Shown here piece by piece: positions 26,207 through 33,422 of a DNA stretch of 56,675 nucleotides. Origin of the DNA: JAFGBM01 sp964610155 (GTDB lineage: Bacteria; Actinomycetota; Actinomycetes; Actinomycetales; Demequinaceae); the NCBI GenBank assembly GCA_964610155.1, contig CAZSUY010000012.1, positions 1 through 56,675 of the forward strand, read 5' to 3'. The notes below the pieces were generated by a model. The model searched no databases. It was not told the DNA's origin and was given only the letters and a program-made list of their open reading frames with translations. Each line of letters opens with the position of its first letter. Position 1 is the stretch's first letter. A program made the translations under genes and the position numbers.

Positions 26207-26692
26207 GTGCGCGTCCTTGTGGTCGAGGCTGATGGGGGATCCAGAGGGAACCCCGGCCCAGCGGGATATGGTGCCCTTGTTCTAGATGGGGCCACGGGAG
26301 AGGTCCTCGCGGAGAGGGCTGGGTACCTCGGGATCGCCACCAATAACGTCGCCGAATACCGCGGGCTCATCGCGGGGTTGAGGGCGGCGTTGGCGATCGA
26401 TCCCAAGGCATACCTCGACGTTCGGCTGGATTCCCGGCTTCTCATCCACCAGATGAAGGGCGAATGGAAGGTCAGGCATGTGGACATGAAGGCGCTTCAC
26501 GGGGAGGCCTCAGAGGTTATCCGGGACGGTCGCGCGACCTTCACCTGGGCTCCGCGGGCGGAGAACTCAAGGGCCGATGCCTTGGCGAACGAGGCGATGG
26601 ACTCGCGGTCGGAATCGATCCGGAGGGGCCTAGGCGCCGACAACCCGAGCGATTCGGATGAGGGAGTGAGGGATGGCGGTGCCCTCTTCTAG
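26207..26692 (+). CDS. RNase HI-like protein
   Basis: A 161-residue RNase H-fold protein that would cleave RNA in RNA-DNA hybrids. The four catalytic acids can be placed at Asp9 (EADGGSRGNPG), Glu50 (NNVAEYRGL), Asp75 (DSRLLIHQMKGEWKV) and Asp124 (ENSRADALANEAM). In mycobacteria and streptomycetes this domain is usually fused to a C-terminal phosphatase (Rv2228c-like). Here the two are separate frames overlapping by 20 bases. GTG start directly after the upstream stop. Confidence 0.9.
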   Translation: MRVLVVEADGGSRGNPGPAGYGALVLDGATGEVLAERAGYLGIATNNVAEYRGLIAGLRAALAIDPKAYLDVRLDSRLLIHQMKGEWKVRHVDMKALHGEASEVIRDGRATFTWAPRAENSRADALANEAMDSRSESIRRGLGADNPSDSDEGVRDGGALF

Positions 26693-27485
26693 CATCGTCT
26701 CGCCCGACACCCCCGAACCCGACGTCTCGGACCTGGGCACGGAGGCCCTTCACGAGAAGCCGACCCCGCACGCGCGGTCCCTCTTTCACCTGGCACACCC
26801 CGGGCACGTCGGTTCCCTCACCCTGGTCTTCGTCCGTCACGGCGTGACCGACATGACGTTGACCCATGCGCTGTCGGGTTCTTCCAATCTGGGGCCGCAC
26901 CTGAATGCCGAGGGGCTGCTCCAGGCCAATGCCGTCGGTGACGCCGTCTACCGCATCGGGCGCGACCGGTGGCGAAACGTACCAGTTGTCTCGCGTGTCA
27001 TCGCGTCGCCCATGGTGAGGACCCAGGAGACGGGGCGCGCCATCGGGATGAGGCTCGGGATCGACGTCGAGACCGACGATCGGTTGAGGGAGATCGACTT
27101 CGGGGAATGGGACGGTATGACCGGCCACGAAATCGCCGAGCGGTTCGGGGACGACATCCACCGGTGGCGTTTCGGGGAGATTGCGCCCCCCGGGGGCGAA
27201 TCCATCCCGGAGGTGGGGGAGAGGGGTGACGGTTTGGTTCGCGAGCTTGCCCGCGAGCATGCCGCGACGTGCATGGCCGGGGACGATGCCCGTCGGGCAT
27301 ACGTCCTTGCCTCTCATGCGGTGGCGATCAAATCCATCGTCGCCCTGTCGATGAAGATGGACCTGCGGTCCTGGGGCTCGATCTGGCCCCGACCGGCCTC
27401 CATCACTATCGTGGAACTCAGGGTGACTCGGGAGGGCGATATTGCCGAGCGCCACCTGCTGTGTATGGGGGAGACTAGTACCTAG
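26673..27485 (+). CDS. Histidine phosphatase family protein
   Basis: A 270-residue phosphoglycerate-mutase-like phosphatase. The catalytic histidine is in FVRHGVTD (His56). Further motifs are SRVIASPMVRTQETGRA, REIDFGEWDGMTGHEIAERF and the late YVLASHAVAIKSIVA with the second catalytic His. The first ~45 residues are a linker-like tail, as expected if it were once the C-terminal half of an RNase H/phosphatase fusion. In fused homologues the phosphatase acts in cobamide synthesis or as an acid phosphatase; substrate here is unknown. The start overlaps the RNase H gene in a different frame. Confidence 0.88.
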   Translation: MAVPSSSIVSPDTPEPDVSDLGTEALHEKPTPHARSLFHLAHPGHVGSLTLVFVRHGVTDMTLTHALSGSSNLGPHLNAEGLLQANAVGDAVYRIGRDRWRNVPVVSRVIASPMVRTQETGRAIGMRLGIDVETDDRLREIDFGEWDGMTGHEIAERFGDDIHRWRFGEIAPPGGESIPEVGERGDGLVRELAREHAATCMAGDDARRAYVLASHAVAIKSIVALSMKMDLRSWGSIWPRPASITIVELRVTREGDIAERHLLCMGETST

Positions 27486-27519
27486 TAATCCCGAGAGTCG
27501 GTCGGAGTGAGGAGGCGGT

Positions 27520-28083
27520 ATGTCAACCGCGTGGAAACCACCGGTGGTGCTATTTAGGGAACCGTGGAAGGCCGTCGGCGCCCGCATCGTGGGTCGTGCG
27601 ATCGTGCCCGGTGTCGGCCTGTGGCTATCGGGGGTGCCGGGGACCGCCTGGACCGGGACGATCGACTGGCTTATCCTTCGGATCCCGGTGTTCGTCGTCG
27701 CCGCGGCCGCGCTGCTCCTGTTGATGTTCGCGTTCTGCAACATTTGTGCGAACCGTCGGGTGGTGCTTCGCTGCATGCCTACGGGTTCGATCGAGAGACC
27801 GCGATCGCTTCAGGAGCGATGGCTCAAGATCCCCCTGGAGTACGCGATCGGGAAGACGATCACGGTCACCCCTGAGCACGTTCAGTTCATGAGCCGGGCC
27901 GAACCGAGGGTGACCCTCTCGGCCGAGGGGACGATACGGAAGCTTCCGCTTCACGGGACCAAGGTGGGGGACTTCGTCGCTGAGGCAAACGCCCTGCTCA
28001 AGGGCCGGGGCGTCCGGTTTGTCCTTGGAGAGCCTGAAGGGCCTCCCGGCCCCAACGAGCCGTTGAAGGGGGATTCGCCATAA
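27520..28083 (+). CDS. Hypothetical membrane protein
   Basis: A 187-residue protein with one or two hydrophobic segments (about residues 28-45 weak, 50-75 strong: LILRIPVFVVAAAALLLLMF) and a cytoplasmic-looking C-terminal domain of ~110 residues (PLEYAIGKTITVTPEHVQFM...). I do not recognise a family. GAGGAGG precedes the ATG. It ends one base into the next gene's start (TAATG), so it is probably translated with the lipoprotein downstream. Confidence 0.65.
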   Translation: MSTAWKPPVVLFREPWKAVGARIVGRAIVPGVGLWLSGVPGTAWTGTIDWLILRIPVFVVAAAALLLLMFAFCNICANRRVVLRCMPTGSIERPRSLQERWLKIPLEYAIGKTITVTPEHVQFMSRAEPRVTLSAEGTIRKLPLHGTKVGDFVAEANALLKGRGVRFVLGEPEGPPGPNEPLKGDSP

Positions 28084-29378
28084 TGCGATTCCGCTCCGGC
28101 CTGGCTGGTGTCTCCATCGCCGCGCTCGCCCTTGCGGGCTGTTCCGGGGGCGGGGGCCCGTCGCCAAGCCCGACCTCGTCGCCCAGCCCCAGTTCCTCAC
28201 CGTCCCCGACGGCGGGGTTGACGGACATCTTCGCTCTAGATCCCGCAGTCCTGACGATCGGCGAGGCCGCCCCCGTCGTTCTCATCAAGACCGGGCCCAC
28301 CTGGCTCTACTTGTACAACGTCGCCACGGGTCAGGCCCAGCGCATCGACGTGTCCCAGGCCGGAGCCCCGGGCTACAACCTGACGATCGATGGTGATGTC
28401 ACCTGGGGCGGGACTGAGGTCGCGTTCGATTCTGCCGCCACCGACATCATCCCGGGCGATTCCAATGGCTTCGTCGATGTCTTCCTCACGCAGGTTGACT
28501 CCGGCGCGGTGTCCCGAGTGAGTCAGTCCGGTGCCGGTGCGGGAAACGAGGGCTCCTTTGAGCCTAGGATTTCCGCCGACGGGACCTCGATCGTGTTCAC
28601 CTCGTTCGCGACGAACCTGGTTCCGGGGGTGGCGACGGTGCCGCAGGCGTATCGCTACAGCGTGCTCTCGGGTGAGCTTTCGCTCGTCAATCCGAGCGGT
28701 GCCGCCGGTTCTTCGTACTCGTCGTCCCCGGCGATCTCGGCGGGCGGGCGCTTCATCGCCTACGAGTCGAGCTCGCAGGGCGAGTATGGCGACGACAACT
28801 TTCACGGCGACGTGTTCGTCCTCGACACCAAAACGGGCGTGACAGAACAGGTGAGCGTCGCGACGGACGGCACGTCGGGGGACCTACTCTCGTCCAATCC
28901 GACGATCTCCCTCAACGGCCGCTTCGTCGCCTTCCAGTCCGAGGCGTCCAACCTCGTCGAGGGCGATGTCAACACGGTGTATGACGTATTCGTGCGGGAC
29001 CGTGCCACGGGGGAGACGCGGTTGATAAGCCGGGCGATCTCGGGGCTGCCCGCTAATGGAGACTCGCAGACCGCGCTGATGGTCCAGGACGGTAGCGGCG
29101 TGGTGTTCGGCTCGCAGGCCAGCGACCTCGTCGCGGGTGACGGGAATAATGCCTACGACGTCTTTTATGCCGATCTCGCGACGGGAACCCTCCAGCGCCT
29201 CAGCGTCGGCCCAGGTGGGGAGGAGGCCGACGGGGATTCTTACCCGGACGCCGTGTACGGCGGACGTTACCTCGTGTTCTTCACCTACGCCACCAACCTT
29301 GGGGGCGACGGTGACGACGGCCAGACGCGCCAGTATGTCTACGACCTCGAGACCGGTGCGCTGACGCGATTTCTCTAG
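28083..29378 (+). CDS. TolB-like beta-propeller lipoprotein
   Basis: A 431-residue lipoprotein: signal peptide with lipobox ALAGC, then a Pro/Ser-rich tether (PSPTSSPSPS-type) and a beta-propeller made of repeated PD40/TolB-like blades. Repeats are visible as EPRISADGTSIVFTSFATNL, SPAISAGGRFIAYESSSQG, NPTISLNGRFVAFQSEASNL and VQDGSGVVFGSQASDLV, each ending in a VYDVFVRD or AYDVFYAD strand. It should sit on the outer membrane face. Ligand or role is unknown. Ends ~50 bases before rnpB. Confidence 0.85.
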   Translation: MRFRSGLAGVSIAALALAGCSGGGGPSPSPTSSPSPSSSPSPTAGLTDIFALDPAVLTIGEAAPVVLIKTGPTWLYLYNVATGQAQRIDVSQAGAPGYNLTIDGDVTWGGTEVAFDSAATDIIPGDSNGFVDVFLTQVDSGAVSRVSQSGAGAGNEGSFEPRISADGTSIVFTSFATNLVPGVATVPQAYRYSVLSGELSLVNPSGAAGSSYSSSPAISAGGRFIAYESSSQGEYGDDNFHGDVFVLDTKTGVTEQVSVATDGTSGDLLSSNPTISLNGRFVAFQSEASNLVEGDVNTVYDVFVRDRATGETRLISRAISGLPANGDSQTALMVQDGSGVVFGSQASDLVAGDGNNAYDVFYADLATGTLQRLSVGPGGEEADGDSYPDAVYGGRYLVFFTYATNLGGDGDDGQTRQYVYDLETGALTRFL

Positions 29379-29427
29379 GTCGCATGGTCCCTGTAGATCG
29401 GGGGGCTTACGCCGCGTACCCTTGTAT

Positions 29428-29804
29428 GGCGGATGAGTCGGCCAGGCGGTCGCGTTGCCGGGAAACCGGCGCCGAGGAACGTCCGGGCTCCGTAGGGCAG
29501 GGTGGTGGCTAACGACCACCTGGGGCGACCCACGGGAAAGTGCAACAGAAAGCAAACCGCCTCGGGCCTCGGCCCGGGGTAAGGGTGAAACGGTGAGGTA
29601 AGAGCTCACCAGCGTCCCCGGCGACGGGGGCGGCTAGGCAAACCCCACCCGGAGCAAGGCCAGACAGGATGCGTTTGAGGGCTGCCCGCCCGAGCATCCG
29701 GGTAGGCCGCTAGAGGCGTACGGCAACGTGCGTCGTAGATGGATGGCCGCCCGTTGCGCTTCGGCGTAGCGACAGAACCCGGCGTATCGGCCGACTCATC
29801 CGCC
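29428..29804 (+). ncRNA. rnpB: RNase P RNA (class A)
   Basis: The catalytic RNA of RNase P, which trims tRNA 5' ends. The ends pair as helix P1 (GGCGGATGAGTCGG with CCGACTCATCCGCC). Conserved core elements are present in order: GAGGAACGTCCGGGCTCC near the 5' side, AACAGAAAGCAAACCGCC, GGTAAGAGCTCACCAGCG, and CAGAACCCGGCGTATCGG before the 3' P1 strand. Length ~377 nt is normal for actinobacteria. The 3'-terminal part is repeated at two downstream places. Confidence 0.95.
29773..29804 (+). repeat. rnpB 3'-end repeat, copy A (within rnpB)
   Basis: This 32-bp stretch, beginning CAGAACCCGGCG and ending CGACTCATCCGCC, is the functional 3' end of rnpB and is the probable source of copies B and C. 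Confidence 0.9.
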
Positions 29805-29836
29805 CTTAGACCCCGTCGGACCGCCCTTGCCGGCCC

Positions 29837-30088
29837 CTACCCGCCAGATCGGCGCTTGCGGCGCAGCAGCTGTTCGTTCTTGGTCCAAGCCGCTCGGCAC
29901 CGGTCGCATCGGCAGCCGTAGTTCCCATAGCCATTCGTCGTGCCGTGGACACGGTCGGGGGTGGCGGACGCGATCCGTTGCTTGCGTCTATCTCGCTGGT
30001 AGTCGCGGAGAGCCGCACAGCAGTCGTCGCACCGGCACCGGTGGTTGGTGTAGCCGCCGGGGGTGCCGTGCCAGGTCTCGTGGGACAT
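29837..30088 (-). CDS. Small phage-like CxC zinc-motif protein
   Basis: An 83-residue basic protein made of two copies of the motif HGT-x2-GY-x4-CRC-x2-C (HGTPGGYTNHRCRCDDC and HGTTNGYGNYGCRCDRC), each followed by an Arg/Lys-rich helix. Such CxCxxC modules are common among small actinophage and actinobacterial proteins of unknown function; zinc and nucleic-acid binding are plausible. The ATG at 30088 (MSHETWHG) is preferred over TTG 30100. Its stop is 33 bases from the end of rnpB, on the opposite strand. Confidence 0.75.
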   Translation of the reverse strand: MSHETWHGTPGGYTNHRCRCDDCCAALRDYQRDRRKQRIASATPDRVHGTTNGYGNYGCRCDRCRAAWTKNEQLLRRKRRSGG

Positions 30089-30195
30089 CACGCGCTCCAA
30101 GGATCGACCGGCTCAGTCTAGTCAAGAGGGACTCGCGCCCAACCATCAGCGCGTGAATAGAGGGTTGACGCGGCTCGCGGGGTTAGATTCTCTGG

Positions 30196-31185
30196 GTGGA
30201 CGTACAAGGTGGCGACCCCGGTCGCGACGACGAGCAGGGGTCGCCCGAAAAGCGGCGCAAGCGACACTGGCTCCGGAAATCACTCATCGCCATTGTGCTG
30301 ATCATCATCCTGTCGATCGGGGTCTTTGCCCTGTGGGTCCAGTCACGCATCATCCACGTCGACGCGTTGAGCGGTGCCGCCGACACTCCCGGTCAGACTT
30401 TCCTCATCGTGGGATCGGATTCTCGTGACGGATGGGCCGACGACGGTACAACCGGCGCCCGGACAGACACGATCATGGTCCTGCACCAGCCCGTCAGCGG
30501 ACCCACGGCGCTCATCAGCATTCCTCGCGACTCGTATGTGGAGATTCCCGGTTACGGGAAGAACAAGATCAATGCCGCCTTCAGCTTCGGTGGCCCTCCG
30601 TTGCTGGTGCAGACCGTGGAGAACCTGACCGGACTAACGATCGACCGCTACTTCGAAGTCGGCTTCCTAGGAGTATCCGACGTGGTCGACTCCCTGGGGG
30701 GCGTCGAACTTTGCTACGACACAGACGTCAACGATCCACTCAGTACCCTCGTGTGGACGGCCGGGTGCCACGAGGCCGATGGCAGCACAGCGCTCGCTTT
30801 CGCACGGATGCGGTACAGCGACCCTTTGGGCGACATCGGTCGCACGCAGCGTCAGCGGCAGCTCGTCGCCGCCGTGGCCGCTAAGGCGCTTGGCCGATCG
30901 ACGCTGCTCAATCCGTTCGCAGTGATCCGGGTGGCCGGCGCGGGACTCACGTCGTTGCGGGTGAGCGATGGCACGAGCGTGCTTGACCTGGCGCAGGCGG
31001 CTCGCGTGTTCAACTCGGCGCTCGGCGATGGTGCCGTCACCGGGACGCCTCCGCTGGCCAGCCTGAATTATCGCGTAGACGGCGTGGGGTCCACGGTGCT
31101 CCTCGATCCCGACACCATCGACGATTTTTGGTTGAGGATCGCGGAAGGAGAGTACCCTCCCGGCAACGTGGGTGGTATGGGATAG
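30196..31185 (+). CDS. LytR-CpsA-Psr (LCP) family protein
   Basis: A 329-residue membrane-anchored LCP enzyme; relatives transfer glycopolymers (teichoic acid, arabinogalactan or capsule) from lipid carriers to peptidoglycan. A basic cytoplasmic tail precedes one membrane helix (about residues 30-49), then the extracellular LCP domain: LIVGSDSRDG, ARTDTIMVLHQ, ALISIPRDSYVEIPGYGKNKINAAFSFGG, VDSLGGVELCYD and LAFARMRYSDPLGDIGRTQRQRQL. The catalytic Asp/Arg residues of the family are in these segments. GTG start. It lies between copies A and B of the rnpB-end repeat. Confidence 0.92.
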   Translation: MDVQGGDPGRDDEQGSPEKRRKRHWLRKSLIAIVLIIILSIGVFALWVQSRIIHVDALSGAADTPGQTFLIVGSDSRDGWADDGTTGARTDTIMVLHQPVSGPTALISIPRDSYVEIPGYGKNKINAAFSFGGPPLLVQTVENLTGLTIDRYFEVGFLGVSDVVDSLGGVELCYDTDVNDPLSTLVWTAGCHEADGSTALAFARMRYSDPLGDIGRTQRQRQLVAAVAAKALGRSTLLNPFAVIRVAGAGLTSLRVSDGTSVLDLAQAARVFNSALGDGAVTGTPPLASLNYRVDGVGSTVLLDPDTIDDFWLRIAEGEYPPGNVGGMG

Positions 31186-31296
31186 CGCCCGCCTCTCCAG
31201 AGGACGCCAGAAAGCCGCCGTGTAAGGTAACGATGTAGCCCTCGGCGGCTACCGTCCTGGTGGTGCGGCGCTTGGCACAACTTGAAGGAGCAATCA

Positions 31297-31545
31297 ATGG
31301 ACATCATCTGGTTAATACTTATCGGCGCACTCGTGGGCCTCCTCGGCCGTTGGGTCGCCGGTCGAGATGTGAACCTTCTCTTGACCATCCTTATCGGCAT
31401 CGCCGGTGTGTGGGGTGGCTTCTATATCTGGCACGACATAATGGAGAACGATTCAAAGGTCATGGGGTACGTCATCGGCGTGTTCGTCGCAGCCCTAATC
31501 ATCGTCATCGTGGGACGCGTCTCCAAGGGGCGTTCACGAAGTTGA
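31297..31545 (+). CDS. GlsB/YeaQ/YmgE-like small membrane protein
   Basis: An 82-residue protein with two to three hydrophobic segments: MDIIWLILIGALVGLLGRWV, LLLTILIGIAGVWGGFYIW and VIGVFVAALIIVIVGRV, with a basic tail. The glycine-rich helix pattern resembles the transglycosylase-associated GlsB family, associated with stress response in other bacteria. GAAGGAG lies seven bases before the ATG. A hairpin with CACCC/GGGTG arms follows the stop. Confidence 0.65.
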   Translation: MDIIWLILIGALVGLLGRWVAGRDVNLLLTILIGIAGVWGGFYIWHDIMENDSKVMGYVIGVFVAALIIVIVGRVSKGRSRS

Positions 31546-31659
31546 TAGCCCGCTAATCACCCTTCGGGGGGTGCCGGACCGTTTACGCTCCGCGCGCTTG
31601 ACGGCCCGGCACTGCTTCTCGGCGGCGACCACGGCCGCACCCACGATCCCTGCATTCGG
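31534..31659 (-). pseudogene. ROK-kinase (ppgK-like) C-terminal remnant
   Basis: The minus strand reads APNAGIVGAAVVAAEKQCRA followed by a basic VKRAERKRSGTP tail and a stop within the neighbouring gene. The intact ppgK of this window ends in the similar NNAGVVGAAAAAAEEYRRA. The remainder of the kinase is missing, and the break falls directly at copy B of the rnpB-end repeat. The first residues fit the family best; the tail is unconstrained. Confidence 0.6.
31558..31573 (+). terminator. Possible hairpin terminator
   Basis: CACCCTTCGGGGGGTG can fold as a 5-bp stem, 13 bases after the small membrane-protein stop. It lacks a T-run, so it is a weak call. Confidence 0.35.
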
Positions 31660-31661
31660 GG

Positions 31662-31693
31662 CAGAACCCGGCGTATCGGCCGACTCATCCGCC
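31662..31693 (+). repeat. rnpB 3'-end repeat, copy B
   Basis: A perfect 32-of-32 match to the 3' end of rnpB (copy A), 1,889 bases downstream and without the rest of the RNA gene. It abuts the ppgK-like remnant on one side and lies 33 bases from the stop of the 2TM gene on the other. Confidence 0.95.
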
Positions 31694-31726
31694 TCAAGGA
31701 CAACTCAGACGAGAGATCCATCTCGG

Positions 31727-32002
31727 CTAGGCCTTCCCACCCCTCTGCTTCTCTTGCTCAAGGAAGCGCTCATAGGCGCGCTCCGTGAAGCGATCGCCGA
31801 TGAAGTAGGCGATCACGTGGAAGAGGAGTCCGACGGCCCAGAGTATGGCGACCCAGTGGGCCCAATCAATCCCGGAGTCTAGATACCAATCCAGGAGGAA
31901 CATGAATGGAACGATGACGACATACGACGCGACGTGCCACATAAGTCCGACATACTCATCGGCACGCTTCTTTGCCCGCTCCTCGGGTGTGCTTAGTCTC
32001 AT
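31727..32002 (-). CDS. 2TM-domain protein
   Basis: A 91-residue protein. A charged N-terminus (MRLSTPEERAKKRADEYVGL) leads into two membrane helices (HVASYVVIVPFMFLLDWYL and HWVAILWAVGLLFHVIAYFI) and a charged C-terminal helix. This matches the small 2TM domain family, sometimes fused to histidine kinases and of unknown role alone. Start ATG at 32002; upstream frame is not conserved-looking. Confidence 0.75.
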   Translation of the reverse strand: MRLSTPEERAKKRADEYVGLMWHVASYVVIVPFMFLLDWYLDSGIDWAHWVAILWAVGLLFHVIAYFIGDRFTERAYERFLEQEKQRGGKA

Positions 32003-32106
32003 GCTCTGATCGTAGGGGAAACCAACGCACGATACGTGTCGCCAGTCGCGAGCGATCCACCTGCTTGCTGTCATTGCGGGCGAGGGGGGCATGGAAGGAT
32101 TGGCGA

Positions 32107-33351
32107 GTGACGATGATCCGACCCTTCCGCGCCCTTCGCCCGCCCCGCGAGCTCGTCAGCCGGGTTGCCGCGCCGCCGTACGACGTGGTGAGCACCGCCG
32201 AAGCCAGGGCGGTTGCGGCGGGGAACCCGGACAGCTTCTTGCGCATCTCCCGCCCCGAGATCAACCTGGATCCGACCGCAACTGCGGATGCCGAGGAGGT
32301 TCACCGGCTCGGACGGGCGACGCTTGAGGATTTCATCGGCCGAGGTTTGCTGGTTCGTGACGAGAAACCCGGCTTGTTGGTGTACCGCCAGAGGATGGGG
32401 GATGCGGTCCAGACCGGGGTGGTGGGCTGCGCCAGCGTTGAGGAGTACCGGAGTGGGGTGATCGCCATCCACGAGCACACCCGCCCGGACAAGGAGAACG
32501 ACCGGACAAAGCACATCGATGCCTTGGGGGCGCACGACGAACCGGTATTCTTGATGTACCGCCCAGATGCACCGGGCGCGGCGATCGTCGCCGACACCCT
32601 AGGTCGCGTCGCCTCGGGCGCTCCGGAGTACGAGTTCACCACCGACGAAGGCGTCACCCACGCCCTCTGGGCCGTAGAAGACGCTGAGGTGATCCAGACG
32701 TTGGTCAAGGCCTTCGAGCAAGTCCCGACCCTCTACGTCGCCGATGGGCACCATCGCAGCGCCGCAGCGGTACGGGTCTGGGATCAACGTGGCGAAGGCG
32801 AGGCCGCCTACTTCCCTGTCGTTGCCTTCCCAGCCGACCATCTAACCGTAATGGCGTACAACCGAGTAGTGCGCGACCTTGGCGGGCACAGCCTCGCCTC
32901 CTTCCTCGATGCGCTGGCGCTCGGTTTTGACATCCGGCGCTTCGACATCCAGCCTTCAACTGATGCTCCGCCCCTTGGGGTTCACCAGTTTGGCCTGTAC
33001 TCGGACGGCACCTGGTACCTGCTGACGGCCCGTGACGAGATCGTCGACGAGTCCGACCCGATCGAACGCCTGGACGTGTCGCTCCTGCAACAGCACGTAC
33101 TTGCGCCGCTTCTAGGGATCGACGATCCGCGCACCGACAAGCGCATCGCCTTTGTGGGCGGCATCCGAGATGCGGCAGAACTTGTGCGGCTGGTCGATTC
33201 GGGGGCTTTCGCTGTAGCGTTCGCACTCCACCCCACCTCACCGGTGGAGGTCATGGACGTTGCCGATCTGGGTGAAGTCATGCCGCCGAAGTCCACCTGG
33301 TTCGAACCGAAACTGCGTTCGGGCCTGTTCGTTCATCCGATAGACAGCTAA
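32107..33351 (+). CDS. DUF1015 family protein
   Basis: A 414-residue member of DUF1015, a widespread family of unknown function. It shows the typical opening MIRPFRALRPP...VAAPPYDVVS, a conserved HEHTRPDKENDRTKHID segment, YVADGHHRSAAAVRVW and AFVGGIRDAAELVRLVDSG, ending MPPKSTWFEPKLRSGLF. Homologues include putative serine- or phosphoserine-related kinases, but no activity is inferred here. The GTG at 32107, after GGAAGGA, is preferred; an ATG follows two codons later. Copy C of the rnpB-end repeat begins three bases past the stop. Confidence 0.9.
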   Translation: MTMIRPFRALRPPRELVSRVAAPPYDVVSTAEARAVAAGNPDSFLRISRPEINLDPTATADAEEVHRLGRATLEDFIGRGLLVRDEKPGLLVYRQRMGDAVQTGVVGCASVEEYRSGVIAIHEHTRPDKENDRTKHIDALGAHDEPVFLMYRPDAPGAAIVADTLGRVASGAPEYEFTTDEGVTHALWAVEDAEVIQTLVKAFEQVPTLYVADGHHRSAAAVRVWDQRGEGEAAYFPVVAFPADHLTVMAYNRVVRDLGGHSLASFLDALALGFDIRRFDIQPSTDAPPLGVHQFGLYSDGTWYLLTARDEIVDESDPIERLDVSLLQQHVLAPLLGIDDPRTDKRIAFVGGIRDAAELVRLVDSGAFAVAFALHPTSPVEVMDVADLGEVMPPKSTWFEPKLRSGLFVHPIDS

Positions 33352-33353
33352 TC

Positions 33354-33382
33354 GAAACCGGGGTATCGGCCGACTCATCCGC
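33354..33382 (+). repeat. rnpB 3'-end repeat, copy C
   Basis: Matches 27 of 29 bases of the rnpB 3' end, with a perfect 20-base core from 33363 (GTATCGGCCGACTCATCCGC). It is 1,692 bases beyond copy B and lies between the DUF1015 stop and the hydrolase gene. Confidence 0.9.
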
Positions 33383-33422
33383 TCCGCCTATCCCATCTGA
33401 TTCATTAGGACGGTCGCGCCGA

